Assembly (NCBI GenBank): GCA_040766585.1
Contig: JAXGQE010000005.1
Span: forward strand, 62,001-126,000
Length of the DNA: 64,000 nt
Origin: JAXGQE01 sp040766585
GTDB taxonomy: Bacteria; Bacillota; SLNR01
Direction of reading: 5' to 3'
Positions within the stretch are counted from its first letter, which is position 1. Each line of letters begins with the position of its first letter. This document shows positions 26,449 through 35,085 of this stretch, in pieces. Under the pieces are notes generated by a model, which was not told where the DNA came from, searched no databases, and saw nothing but the letters and a program-made list of their open reading frames with translations. The translations under genes were made by a program, and so were the position numbers.

Positions 26449-27780
26449 ATGAAAGATGCACAATGTCGAATACCCATTATGGCTGTCAAAGACGGCAGTA
26501 TTGCCCAGGAACTGGATATTCAGCCAGGCGATTTTCTGCTGAGTATTGATGGGCGTTGCCCCAAAGATATAATCGATTTTCGTTTTATGGAAGCAGAAGA
26601 AGAGCTTCTTCTGCTGATTGAAAGCCACGGCGAACTAATCGAGATGGAGATCGAAAAAGAAATCAGCGAAGACATAGGTATCATCTTCGACTTTCAGGCT
26701 TTTTCTCCTATCCATCCTTGTGAAAACCGCTGTATTTTCTGTTTTGTGGATCAACTGCCACGCGGGATGCGGTCCAGTTTGTATATCAAGGATGATGATT
26801 ATCGCTACTCGGTGGTGTCCGGAAATTTTATCACTCTGACTAATCTGACTGAAAAAGACCGATCTAGAATTATTGAGGAAAAGCTAAGTCCTTTGTATAT
26901 TTCAGTTCACGCCATCGATCCCGCTGTGAGATCGGCCATGATGGGGAATGATCAGGCTGGAAGAATTCTGACTGATCTGCAGTCTTTCGCTGCCGCGAAG
27001 CTGACGATCCACGCACAGATTGTTTTGTGCCCGGGCTGGAATGATGGGGCTGTCCTGGATGACACGCTGCAGAAACTGGCGGCGCTCTATCCGGCCGTGC
27101 AGTCCATCGGTGTTGTACCGGTGGGGTTAACTGGATTTCGACAAGGGCTGCCTGAACTTACGGCTGTCGACAGTGCTAAGGCTGAGGAGATTATCCAGCA
27201 GATCGATGGGTGGAGGCAAATTTTTATCAATGAGCTGGATAACCCGCTGGTGTATGCTGCGGATGAATTCTATTCTCTGGCTGGGCGAGACATTCCTAAA
27301 CGGGAATACTATGGAGAATTTCTGCAGACGGAGAATGGTATCGGTCTCATGAGGCTCCTTCTGGATCGTTGGGATGAAGAGAAGGTGATGCTGCCGAAAC
27401 GATGCGCGCCCCTTCGCATTCTCGTGATCAACGGAAAGAGCAGTTCCAGGTATGTTCAACGAATCATTCAGGATCTGAACACCATTCCCGGGCTAACTGC
27501 AGAGCTGGCGGTGGTTGGAAATCATTTCTTCGGCGGAGGAATTACCGTAACCGGCTTGATTACCGGGCAGGATCTACTGGACGATCTCAAAGAAAAGGAT
27601 CGACCCGATGCGGTGCTTTTGCCGGATTCCATGCTGCAGGAGGACAACGACCGGTTTTTGGATGGAATGGAGCTTTCTGATTTGGCCGAATGCCTTCAGA
27701 CCCAGCTGATTAAAGTCGATTCCCTGGGGAATGGGCTAGCCGATGTAATTCGAAATTTATGCAAGCAGGAAGGATGTTAA
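26449..27780 (+). CDS. DUF512 protein with PDZ and radical-SAM-like domains
   Basis: A 443-residue protein found next to der in most Clostridia. Residues 10-60 form a PDZ-like domain (DIQPGDFLLSIDG); the middle has a radical-SAM-like core with a cysteine motif CENRCIFCFVDQLPRGMR near residue 97 (C-x3-C-x2-C), SLYIKDDDYRYS after it, and the C-terminal DUF512 domain has VYAADEFY and YGEFLQTENGIG. The iron-sulfur motif is intact. No function is proven. It is followed by der after four bases, so the two are co-transcribed from the promoter upstream. Confidence 0.88.
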   Translation: MKDAQCRIPIMAVKDGSIAQELDIQPGDFLLSIDGRCPKDIIDFRFMEAEEELLLLIESHGELIEMEIEKEISEDIGIIFDFQAFSPIHPCENRCIFCFVDQLPRGMRSSLYIKDDDYRYSVVSGNFITLTNLTEKDRSRIIEEKLSPLYISVHAIDPAVRSAMMGNDQAGRILTDLQSFAAAKLTIHAQIVLCPGWNDGAVLDDTLQKLAALYPAVQSIGVVPVGLTGFRQGLPELTAVDSAKAEEIIQQIDGWRQIFINELDNPLVYAADEFYSLAGRDIPKREYYGEFLQTENGIGLMRLLLDRWDEEKVMLPKRCAPLRILVINGKSSSRYVQRIIQDLNTIPGLTAELAVVGNHFFGGGITVTGLITGQDLLDDLKEKDRPDAVLLPDSMLQEDNDRFLDGMELSDLAECLQTQLIKVDSLGNGLADVIRNLCKQEGC

Positions 27781-27784
27781 TACA

Positions 27785-29107
27785 ATGAAACCGGTGGTTG
27801 CCATTGTCGGCCGCCCCAATGTGGGCAAATCGACATTATTCAATCGAATCATACAAAAGCGTTTGGCTATTGAAGAAAGTGAATCTGGAATAACCCGGGA
27901 CCGTCTGTATGCCGACAGCGAATGGCTGGGCCGGCCTTTTATGATTGTGGATACGGGTGGAATTGATCTGGATGATCAGGATGTGATGACCCCCCATATA
28001 CGGCGTCAGGCAGAATTGGCTGTGGCCGAAGCCGCTGTCATTTTGTTTGTGGTGGATGGACGAACGGGCCTTACTTCGGCCGATGAAGATGTGGCCGCTA
28101 TTTTGCGCCGTTCCGAAAAGCCTGTGATCCTGGTGGTCAATAAGACCGATAATCTGGACCAAGAGAAGAATATGTTTGATTTCTATCGACTGGGGTTTCC
28201 CGAGACCATTGCAGTATCGGCTGTTCACGGTCTCGGTATTGGTGATCTGCTGGATCGGATGGTGGACTTGTTCGAAGAAGAAAAAGCCGACGAGGTGTCC
28301 GATGATGAGATCATGCGAGTTGCCTTTATCGGGAGACCCAATGTGGGGAAATCGTCGTTGATTAATTATCTTCTGGGTGAAGAAAGGTTGATTGTCAGTG
28401 ATATACCGGGTACTACCCGTGACTCCATTGATACACGGATTCGCCATGACGATCAGGAACTGATTTTGATTGATACAGCCGGTATGCGGCGGCGCAGCCG
28501 AGTGGAAAAGCCGGTGGAGCGGTACAGTGTCATGCGGGCGTTGAAATCGGTGGATCAGGCAGATGTGGTGCTGTTGGTCTTGGATGCGACCCAATCTATA
28601 GCAGAACAAGACCAGCGTATCGCCGGATATGCCCATGATGCGGGTAAAGCCATGATCATTGTCATGAATAAGTGGGATCTGGTGGAAAAGGATGGAAAGA
28701 CCATGGATCGATTCCGCCGACGTGTGAGAGAAGAACTTTCTTTTGTGGATTATGCTCCGATCCTGTTCATCTCCGCAAAGACCGGGCAGAGAGTTACCCA
28801 GATTTTGGACACTATACAACAAGTGACCCACCAGTATTTTCTCCGTCTTTCCACAGCCGTGATCAATGAAGTGCTCCGAGAGGCTGTGAGCATTAATCCT
28901 CCGTCAGCCTATAAGGGGCGTCGGTTAAAAATCTATTACGGCACTCAGACGGGGGTCCGCCCGCCAACTTTTGTCTTTTTTGTGAATGATCCAGACCTGA
29001 TGCATTTTTCATACAAGCGGTTTCTGGAGAACAAAATCCGGGAGTCCTTCGGTTTTGAAGGAACTCCCCTCAAAATATTGCTGCGCAAGAGAGAATCACA
29101 GTCATAG
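27785..29107 (+). CDS. der: Ribosome biogenesis GTPase Der
   Basis: This 440-residue protein has the two tandem GTPase domains unique to Der/EngA. Domain 1 shows GRPNVGKSTLFNRI (G1), DTGGID (G3) and NKTDN (G4). Domain 2 repeats the set as GRPNVGKSSLINYL, DTAGMRRRSRVEKPVERYS and NKWDLVEK, and a KH-like C-terminal domain ends it. It assists 50S subunit assembly. Length and motifs are complete. It lies in the DUF512-der-gpsA order commonly seen in Clostridia. Confidence 0.97.
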   Translation: MKPVVAIVGRPNVGKSTLFNRIIQKRLAIEESESGITRDRLYADSEWLGRPFMIVDTGGIDLDDQDVMTPHIRRQAELAVAEAAVILFVVDGRTGLTSADEDVAAILRRSEKPVILVVNKTDNLDQEKNMFDFYRLGFPETIAVSAVHGLGIGDLLDRMVDLFEEEKADEVSDDEIMRVAFIGRPNVGKSSLINYLLGEERLIVSDIPGTTRDSIDTRIRHDDQELILIDTAGMRRRSRVEKPVERYSVMRALKSVDQADVVLLVLDATQSIAEQDQRIAGYAHDAGKAMIIVMNKWDLVEKDGKTMDRFRRRVREELSFVDYAPILFISAKTGQRVTQILDTIQQVTHQYFLRLSTAVINEVLREAVSINPPSAYKGRRLKIYYGTQTGVRPPTFVFFVNDPDLMHFSYKRFLENKIRESFGFEGTPLKILLRKRESQS

Positions 29108-29119
29108 GAGGTGTTGGGC

Positions 29120-30163
29120 TTGGCCCGTATTGCAGTGATCGGCGCCGGTGGCTGGGGAACCGCCATGGCGCTTCTTCTGAACGATCGAAATCATAATGTC
29201 ACATTGTATGCCCGAAGGGCGGAATTTGTGGAAGAACTGACAAAAACCCGTGAGAATCGAACATATTTACCGGGAGTGGTTCTTCCAGACTCCCTGCAAA
29301 TTACCGGCAGCCTTTCGGATGCTGTTCAACAGGCTGATGTGGTGGTGGTGGCAGTACCATCCCATGGGGTGGCGGATGCAGGGAGGAGTCTGGCGCAGGT
29401 GCTGGATGGGCATGAGGTGATCGTGAGTTTGGCAAAAGGGTTGGAAAAAGATACATTTTATCGAATGACCCAGGTTTTAAGTCGCGAAATCCCTCAGATT
29501 CCCTCCGATCGGATCTGTGCTCTATCCGGGCCCAATCTAGCCGAAGGGCTAAGCCGGGGAATCCCAACCGCTACTGTAATAGCATCTCAAACGAAATCGG
29601 TGGCGGATAAAATGCAATCCATTTTTATGGCGCCGTCTCTGCGAGTATACACTCATCATGACATGGTGGGTGTTGAGATGGGCGGGGCGTTAAAGAATAT
29701 TATCGCTATTGCGGTGGGCATTTCCGACGGGCTGGGATTCGGTGACAACACACGGGCCACTTTGATCACACGGGGACTGGCAGAAATTGCCCGGCTGGGC
29801 TATGCGATGGGTGGAGAGCTTTTGACTTTTGCTGGCCTTTCGGGATTGGGAGATCTGGTATGCACTTGCACCAGCCCTCACAGCCGAAACCATTCAGCAG
29901 GTATTCGAATCGGCAAAGGTGAGAGTCTGCACGACATTCTCTCGGGAACGGACATGGTTATTGAGGGAGTCAAAGCTGCCCAGGTTGGGCACTCGCTGGC
30001 TGCTCACTACGGTGTAGATTTACCGATCACCCACGAAACTTACAAAGTTCTCTATGAAAACAAGCCCCCCAAAGAAGCGGTTCGTTCGCTGATGGGCCGG
30101 GAAGGCAAATATGAAATCGAAGAATCTCGAACCGAAAGGAAGGCTCGGTGGGAATCGTTGTGA
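29120..30163 (+). CDS. gpsA: Glycerol-3-phosphate dehydrogenase (NAD(P)+)
   Basis: A 347-residue enzyme that reduces dihydroxyacetone phosphate to glycerol-3-phosphate for phospholipids, feeding PlsY and PlsC encoded earlier in the window. The N-terminal Rossmann fold has VIGAGGWGTAMA; ALSGPNLAEGLSRGIPTA, GGALKNIIAIAVGISDGLGFGDNTRA and LSGLGDLVCTCTS are family signatures with the catalytic Lys. The TTG at 29120 fits the AGGAGG site at 29106-29111 better than the GTG inside that site. A final basic tail is slightly longer than usual. Confidence 0.96.
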   Translation: MARIAVIGAGGWGTAMALLLNDRNHNVTLYARRAEFVEELTKTRENRTYLPGVVLPDSLQITGSLSDAVQQADVVVVAVPSHGVADAGRSLAQVLDGHEVIVSLAKGLEKDTFYRMTQVLSREIPQIPSDRICALSGPNLAEGLSRGIPTATVIASQTKSVADKMQSIFMAPSLRVYTHHDMVGVEMGGALKNIIAIAVGISDGLGFGDNTRATLITRGLAEIARLGYAMGGELLTFAGLSGLGDLVCTCTSPHSRNHSAGIRIGKGESLHDILSGTDMVIEGVKAAQVGHSLAAHYGVDLPITHETYKVLYENKPPKEAVRSLMGREGKYEIEESRTERKARWESL

Positions 30164-30390
30164 GAGAATGATTCGCTGGATGCTCTTCAAAGTAGCTAAA
30201 ATATGGTAAATTGGCTGTCATTTATTGACAAAGATGCTTGAACCCATGAAATATAAGGATTTTTTTTGATTTTTTGATAAATGCAGAAGGAATAAACTGC
30301 ATGTCGTTGAATGTATGAATTGTCGTAATCCTGCAAGTTAAGTCTAGGAGACCTCTTTTTAAAATGAACAATGACAGGGGAGGTGAAAGT

Positions 30391-30666
30391 ATGACAAAAA
30401 TGGAACTGATTGAAATGGTCAGCGAAAAAGCCGGATTTAGCAAGAAGGATGCCGGCAAAGCGGTAAAAGCCGTTTTTGACTCAATGAGTGATGTTCTGGC
30501 AAAAGGTGAAAAGGTGCAGATGGTTGGCTTCGGTAGTTTTGAAGTCAAAGCTCGCCCGAAACGAGTAGGCCGCAATCCCAGAACCGGCGAAGAAATTGCT
30601 GTAAAAGCCCGGAAAGTACCCGTATTTAAAGCCGGGAAGAATTTGAAAGAAATGGTCAATAAGTAA
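30391..30666 (+). CDS. hup: HU-family DNA-binding protein
   Basis: A 91-residue nucleoid protein. The MTKMELIEMVSEKAGFSKKDAGKAVKA helices and the arm GFGSFEVKARPKRVGRNPRTGEEI are classic HU. An AGGTGAAAGT site precedes the ATG at 30391; an upstream in-frame ATG at 30364 lies before the ribosome site and is not used. It bends and compacts DNA as a dimer. The 227-base gap upstream is AT-rich and probably holds its promoter, but no clear -35/-10 pair at normal spacing was found. Confidence 0.97.
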   Translation: MTKMELIEMVSEKAGFSKKDAGKAVKAVFDSMSDVLAKGEKVQMVGFGSFEVKARPKRVGRNPRTGEEIAVKARKVPVFKAGKNLKEMVNK

Positions 30667-30681
30667 TCCTTAGACTGAAAA

Positions 30682-30717
30682 GAAGCTTCTCTGCCGACAC
30701 AGAGGGGCTTTCTTTTT
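30682..30717 (+). terminator. Terminator after hup
   Basis: GAAGCTTCTCTG-ccgaca-CAGAGGGGCTTTC: an imperfect stem followed by TTTTT. Confidence 0.75.
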
Positions 30718-30807
30718 AAATATTGAGCAGGACGGTGGAAAACATAGATTGAGTGAATAAAAATCAAATAAAGACCTGTCATCAGACGAGAAGCGGATAG
30801 AGTATTT

Positions 30808-30836
30808 TTGGAATGGGATCCTGTCCATGGTATAAT
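30808..30836 (+). promoter_or_regulatory. Promoter of the pheB-hom-thrB-lysC cluster
   Basis: TTGGAA at 30808-30813 and a perfect TATAAT at 30831-30836 with a 17-bp spacer, 54 bases before the pheB start codon. No leader attenuator or riboswitch was seen between them. Confidence 0.75.
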
Positions 30837-30889
30837 GTCTCTCGTATATGGAAAAATGTCTTTGAAAGAAAGACAGATGAGGTGGTAGA

Positions 30890-31336
30890 GTGGCTGAGGA
30901 TAAGAATGCTTTCTACGTGATCAAGTGGGAGTTCCTCCCCGATGTTTTCAAGAAGACGCTGATGGTCAAAGAACTGCTCAGCAAGGGTTCGGCCAAAACG
31001 GTCAACGAAGCGGTCCAGGAAATCGGAATCAGTCGCAGCGCATACTACAAGTACAAAGATGGAGTTTTCCCTTATTATCAGATGAGTGAGGGTCGCATTA
31101 TCACTTTGTCGTTTTACCTGGATCACCGTCCAGGGACTCTGTCAAAAGTACTAAACACCATCGCCCAGGGAGGCGGAAACATTATTATGATCAATCAAGG
31201 AATACCTCTTCAGGGCGTTGCGTATGTTTCTATTTCCATAGAGACGCTGAATATGGAGTACTCGGCTGAAGAACTGATCCGGAGAATGAAACAGCTGGAA
31301 GGAATCAAGAAAGTGGAGCTATTGGCCCAGAATTAA
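30890..31336 (+). CDS. pheB: ACT-domain protein PheB (UPF0735)
   Basis: A 148-residue protein with an N-terminal helix-turn-helix-like region (LPDVFKKTLMVKELLSKG, then GISRSAYYKYKDGVFPY) and a C-terminal ACT domain (LDHRPGTLSKVLNTIAQGGGNIIMINQ). ACT domains bind amino acids and control metabolic enzymes. Proteins of this type often lie directly before hom in Bacillota and are presumed to regulate aspartate-family or aromatic synthesis. The GTG start follows GAGGTGGTAGA. It is 18 bases before hom. Confidence 0.9.
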   Translation: MAEDKNAFYVIKWEFLPDVFKKTLMVKELLSKGSAKTVNEAVQEIGISRSAYYKYKDGVFPYYQMSEGRIITLSFYLDHRPGTLSKVLNTIAQGGGNIIMINQGIPLQGVAYVSISIETLNMEYSAEELIRRMKQLEGIKKVELLAQN

Positions 31337-31354
31337 AGGATCGCTGCAGAAAGG

Positions 31355-32638
31355 ATGAATACGGTGACAGGCAAAGTATGTGGAGTGGGCCTGCTGGGTT
31401 TTGGGATTGTCGGAACCGGAACCTGGAAGGTCCTTGAGAACCAGCGTGAAAAGATTCGAAATGCTGCAGGAACAGAGATTACAATCAGAAAGATACTGGT
31501 CCGGGATAAACAGAAAAAAAGAGGGATTGCAGGCGCGGAGATGCTGTTTACCGATCAATTTGAGGATCTTCTGAATGATGAGGATATTCACATCCTGGTG
31601 GATGTCATGGGCGGGGAAGAGCCCGCTCTTTCTTATATTCTGGCAGCATTGAAAAAGGGTAAGCATTTGGTAACGGCCAACAAAGAAGTCATGGCCAAAC
31701 ACGGAAGAACGATCTATGAAACGGCGGCGGCCAACGGCTGCCGGATTTACACAGAGGCCTGTGTAGCAGGCGGTATCCCGCTACTATATCCCTTGCAGGA
31801 ATGTTTTTACGGCAGTCAGATTTTGCGGGTAGAAGGAATTATCAATGGCACCACCAACTATATTCTCACCAAAATGAGCGAAGAACAGAAAGGGTACACA
31901 GAAGCACTGGCTGAAGCTCAGGCGCAGGGGTATGCGGAAGCCGATCCTTCTGCTGATGTGGAGGGACGCGACGCATTGTATAAAGTGATTCTTTTGGCTC
32001 GGCAAGCGTATGGTGTGGAGGTAAACTGGAATGATGTACCTTGCCAGGGAATCACCCAGATCACTGCACTGGATATGGCTACAGCCGACCAATGGGGATA
32101 CTGCATTCGTCTGGTGGGCTCTGTCATCAAAAAGAACGAGGGAGTTTGTGCCCAGGTTCGACCGGTAATGATACCCAAAGAACATCTTCTGGCAGCGGTG
32201 CGAGGAGTCAACAATGGAGTGATTGTGACAGGAGACGCCATGGGAGAGATCCTTCTGGCGGGTCCAGGGGCTGGTCAGATGCCAACGGGGACTGCTGTGG
32301 TGAATGATTTGGTGCATGCAACCCGTGCCATCGTACAACAGACTGCGCATCCGGCAGGGGCTGCTGAGGCCGTCAGGTTGCTGGACAGTGACAAAAAAAC
32401 TTTTTATTTGCGGTGGCGGTCCGCAGAATCGGATCCTGAGAGCGAACTTTCCTTGCGAGTCAATCGAATGGGAGCACGAGTAGAGTCGATCCAGGGGGTT
32501 GCGGAGAAAGATGGAACCCGGGTGATGCAGGCGGTGATTCACGGTCTGACGTTCCGCGAAATAGGCGACTTAACTCGGAAATGGATGGAAGAAAATTCTT
32601 TGCGGTCACCAGTTGTGGCCATACAGATGGGTCTTTAA
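31355..32638 (+). CDS. hom: Homoserine dehydrogenase
   Basis: A 427-residue NAD(P)H-dependent enzyme that reduces aspartate semialdehyde to homoserine. It shows GLLGFGIVGTGTW (Rossmann loop), VDVMGGEEPA, VTANKEVMAKHG, the signature GIINGTTNYILTKM, and EADPSADVEGRDALYK with the catalytic Asp/Lys, plus a C-terminal ACT domain for feedback control by threonine. The ATG at 31355 follows AAAGG too closely; the GTG at 31364 fits the ribosome site better and may be the real start. It is clustered with thrB and lysC. Confidence 0.96.
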   Translation: MNTVTGKVCGVGLLGFGIVGTGTWKVLENQREKIRNAAGTEITIRKILVRDKQKKRGIAGAEMLFTDQFEDLLNDEDIHILVDVMGGEEPALSYILAALKKGKHLVTANKEVMAKHGRTIYETAAANGCRIYTEACVAGGIPLLYPLQECFYGSQILRVEGIINGTTNYILTKMSEEQKGYTEALAEAQAQGYAEADPSADVEGRDALYKVILLARQAYGVEVNWNDVPCQGITQITALDMATADQWGYCIRLVGSVIKKNEGVCAQVRPVMIPKEHLLAAVRGVNNGVIVTGDAMGEILLAGPGAGQMPTGTAVVNDLVHATRAIVQQTAHPAGAAEAVRLLDSDKKTFYLRWRSAESDPESELSLRVNRMGARVESIQGVAEKDGTRVMQAVIHGLTFREIGDLTRKWMEENSLRSPVVAIQMGL

Positions 32639-32660
32639 TGGGAACAGGAGGATGGAGTTA

Positions 32661-33581
32661 ATGGCGAAAGTGAAAGTACCGGCCACAACGGCCAATCTAG
32701 GCCCGGGATTTGATACCCTGGGTTTGGCGTTGGCTATGTACAACACAGTAGAAATTGAGGAAAAATCAGCGGGGTTAGAGATTGATGTTATCGGAGAAGG
32801 GGCAGAATTCATTCCCAATAATGAGCGCAACATCGTCTTTCAATCCGCAGCTGCCGTTTACAGCTATTTGCATAAGCCGATGCCGGGTTTGAGAATCCGC
32901 TTAGGGAATGGGATCCCCATTGCCCGTGGGTTGGGCAGCAGTGCGGCTGCCATTATCGGGGGAATGATGGCAGCGGGTATCGCTGCAGGACATGCGCTGA
33001 CCCACGATGAACTTCTGGCTTTGGCTATTCAGGTGGAAGGTCACCCGGATAACATTACACCGGCCCTTTTGGGTGGGTTAACGGTCTCGTGTCTGGATGG
33101 AGGTAATGTCGTTCATGTCAAGACCAGTCTGCCCGATGCACTGAAAGCGGTTGTGGCTATTCCTGATTTTCAGCTGTCAACAGCAGATGCTCGAAAAGTG
33201 CTGCCTAAGATGGTTTCTCTGCAGGATGCGGTATACAATGTGAGTCGGTCTTCTCTCTTAGTAGCCGGACTGATGTCCGGGCATTTGGAAGTGTTGGAGA
33301 CAGCGATGCATGATCGTTTGCATCAACCGTACCGTACACCTTTGATTCCGGGGCTTACCGATGTTTTTGCCGCAGGAAAGAAAGAAGGTGCTCTAGCTGT
33401 GGTGCTAAGCGGATCCGGACCCACCGTGATTGCCTTTGCGAAAGAGAATCTGAAAAGCATTGGTGCTGCAATGCAGGAAGCTTTTCGGCATCATGATGTT
33501 GCCAGCCGTGTGGTCGAGACGGATGTATGCCATACTGGCGCAGTAATCGTGGACGGTAGCGAAAATGCAGCGGCACAATAG
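32661..33581 (+). CDS. thrB: Homoserine kinase
   Basis: A 306-residue GHMP kinase that phosphorylates homoserine for threonine synthesis. MAKVKVPATTANLGPGFDTLG at the start, the ATP loop PIARGLGSSAAAIIGG near residue 90, and VLSGSGPTVIAFA near the end are GHMP motifs 1-3. The start follows AACAGGAGGATGGAGTT. It sits 22 bases after hom and 15 before lysC, completing the branch from aspartate to phosphohomoserine (threonine synthase is not in the window). Confidence 0.96.
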   Translation: MAKVKVPATTANLGPGFDTLGLALAMYNTVEIEEKSAGLEIDVIGEGAEFIPNNERNIVFQSAAAVYSYLHKPMPGLRIRLGNGIPIARGLGSSAAAIIGGMMAAGIAAGHALTHDELLALAIQVEGHPDNITPALLGGLTVSCLDGGNVVHVKTSLPDALKAVVAIPDFQLSTADARKVLPKMVSLQDAVYNVSRSSLLVAGLMSGHLEVLETAMHDRLHQPYRTPLIPGLTDVFAAGKKEGALAVVLSGSGPTVIAFAKENLKSIGAAMQEAFRHHDVASRVVETDVCHTGAVIVDGSENAAAQ

Positions 33582-33596
33582 GGCGGAGGTTGAATC

Positions 33597-34823
33597 ATGG
33601 GACTGATTGTACAAAAGTTTGGAGGAAGCTCAGTTGCAACTCCTGAGAAAATAAAGAATGTGGCGGCTAGGATTATCAAAGAAAAACAGAATGGAAATCA
33701 GCTGGTAGTGGTTGTGTCTGCCATGGGAGATACCACGGATCACCTCATTGACATGGCCAGGCAGATTACCGATAATCCTTCAGACCGTGAAATTGATATG
33801 CTCTTGTCCACCGGAGAGCAGGTATCGATCTCTTTGCTGTCTATGGCCATTGAAGCACAGTCTGAACCGGTCATATCGTTGACCGGAGCTCAGGTGGGGA
33901 TCATCACCAATAAGGTTCACCGGAAAGCAAGAATTGTCGAGGTCCATACCCACCGGATTCAAAGGGAGCTGGAAGCGGGGAAAATTGTTATTGTGGCTGG
34001 ATTTCAAGGTTTGAACGAGAATGATGACATAACCACCTTGGGGCGCGGCGGCTCTGACACCACGGCGGTAGCTCTGGCTGCCAGTTTGAAAGCGGATGTT
34101 TGTGAGATATTCACGGATGTGGAGGGTGTTTTTTCTGCTGATCCGCGAATTGTTCCCGATGCCAGGAAATTGGATGAGATATCCTACGATGAGATGCTGG
34201 AAATGGCCAGTCTGGGTGCTGTGGTACTGCAGCCAAGGGCTGTGGAATATGGGAAAAATCACGGTGTACCCATTCATGTTCGATCAACATTTACAGATTC
34301 TCCCGGGACCATAGTGAAGGAGGTAGGGTTGTTGGAAAAAGAACTGGTTGTCAGCGGTGTAACTTGTGATAAAAAAGTCTCCAAGGTTGCAATCATGGAG
34401 GTTCCGGATCGACCTGGGGTCGCCAGCCAGGTCTTTACGGCATTGGCCAATGATAATGTCAGTGTCGACATGATCATTCAGAGTATTAAGCGAGATGGTG
34501 TCAATGATATCTCGTTTACTGTATCAGAAGAAGACTTAAAGAAAGCGGTTACTTCCATGCAGAAGTTGTCGGATGATTTGGGGGCTAAAGGTGTTGTTTA
34601 CGATATGAATGTGGCCAAGGTGTCCATTGTAGGTGCTGGCTTGGGCGGAAATCCTTCCGTTGCGGCCAAGATGTTCAAAGCACTTGCGGATCTTGGAATC
34701 AACATAGAAATGATCAGTACTTCCGAGATCAAGATATCCTGTCTTATTCAGGAGCGTTTTGCCGATCAGGCGGTTCAAGGCATCCATGATATTTTTGAAC
34801 TAGGAAATGGTACTTCTTCATAA
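33597..34823 (+). CDS. lysC: Aspartate kinase
   Basis: A 408-residue enzyme for the first step of lysine, threonine and methionine synthesis. It has the kinase opening VQKFGGSSVATPEKI, TLGRGGSDTTAVALA, and two C-terminal ACT domains (VPDRPGVASQVFTALA and VGAGLGGNPSVAAKMFKAL) that sense end products. Length fits the monofunctional class II enzyme. The GGGCGGAGG site precedes the ATG. It ends the biosynthetic cluster just before the tRNA. Confidence 0.97.
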   Translation: MGLIVQKFGGSSVATPEKIKNVAARIIKEKQNGNQLVVVVSAMGDTTDHLIDMARQITDNPSDREIDMLLSTGEQVSISLLSMAIEAQSEPVISLTGAQVGIITNKVHRKARIVEVHTHRIQRELEAGKIVIVAGFQGLNENDDITTLGRGGSDTTAVALAASLKADVCEIFTDVEGVFSADPRIVPDARKLDEISYDEMLEMASLGAVVLQPRAVEYGKNHGVPIHVRSTFTDSPGTIVKEVGLLEKELVVSGVTCDKKVSKVAIMEVPDRPGVASQVFTALANDNVSVDMIIQSIKRDGVNDISFTVSEEDLKKAVTSMQKLSDDLGAKGVVYDMNVAKVSIVGAGLGGNPSVAAKMFKALADLGINIEMISTSEIKISCLIQERFADQAVQGIHDIFELGNGTSS

Positions 34824-34843
34824 TGGAAATCAATCGTAAATGC

Positions 34844-34872
34844 TTGATCAAACCAAATACTTACGGTATAAT
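34844..34872 (+). promoter_or_regulatory. tRNA-Pro promoter
   Basis: TTGATC at 34844-34849 and TATAAT at 34867-34872 with a 17-bp spacer, 14 bases before the tRNA. Confidence 0.75.
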
Positions 34873-34886
34873 GTAGAAGTCCAGAT

Positions 34887-34963
34887 CGGGGTGTAGCTCA
34901 GTTTGGTAGAGCGCTTGAATGGGGTTCAAGAGGCCGAAGGTTCGAATCCTTTCACTCCGACCA
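34887..34963 (+). tRNA. tRNA-Pro (anticodon GGG)
   Basis: The 77-base gene folds as a complete cloverleaf: acceptor CGGGGTG/CACTCCG (one G-T pair), D arm GCTC/GAGC, anticodon stem CTTGA/TCAAG with loop ATGGGGT giving anticodon GGG, T arm AAGG-TTCGAAT-CCTT, and an encoded CCA. It reads CCC and CCU. A tyrosine recombinase gene starts 122 bases downstream on the same strand and base composition falls sharply here, so its 3' end is very probably the left attachment site (attL) of the prophage. Confidence 0.96.
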
Positions 34964-35047
34964 AAGCTAATAAAATCAATAGGTTGCGGTGTATATTCGG
35001 GAGAGTTTCAAGGAAGAATATTTCAGCAGCCACTTGATTATCATCTT

Positions 35048-35085
35048 CAACCCCTTTATACTAACAGTAGAGAGGGGTTGTTTTT
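35048..35085 (+). terminator. Terminator-like hairpin abutting the integrase start
   Basis: CAACCCCT (35048-35055) pairs with AGGGGTTG (35073-35080) and is followed by TTTTT and then directly by the integrase ATG. It can terminate the tRNA transcript, and it also buries the only ribosome site (GAGAGGGG) of the integrase. Confidence 0.7.

Noticed and set aside
27836..28831. 331-codon minus-strand frame opposite der
   Set aside because: Antisense of the conserved Der GTPase; no ribosome site and His/Ile/Gln-rich composition typical of shadows.
30225..30257. TTGACA and TATAAG boxes before hup as a promoter
   Set aside because: Spacing is 21 bp, too long for a normal promoter, and no MerR-type dyad is present.
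30222..30782. 186-codon minus-strand frame over the HU gene and its upstream gap
   Set aside because: Covers HU entirely and crosses its terminator; Phe/Ser-rich shadow.
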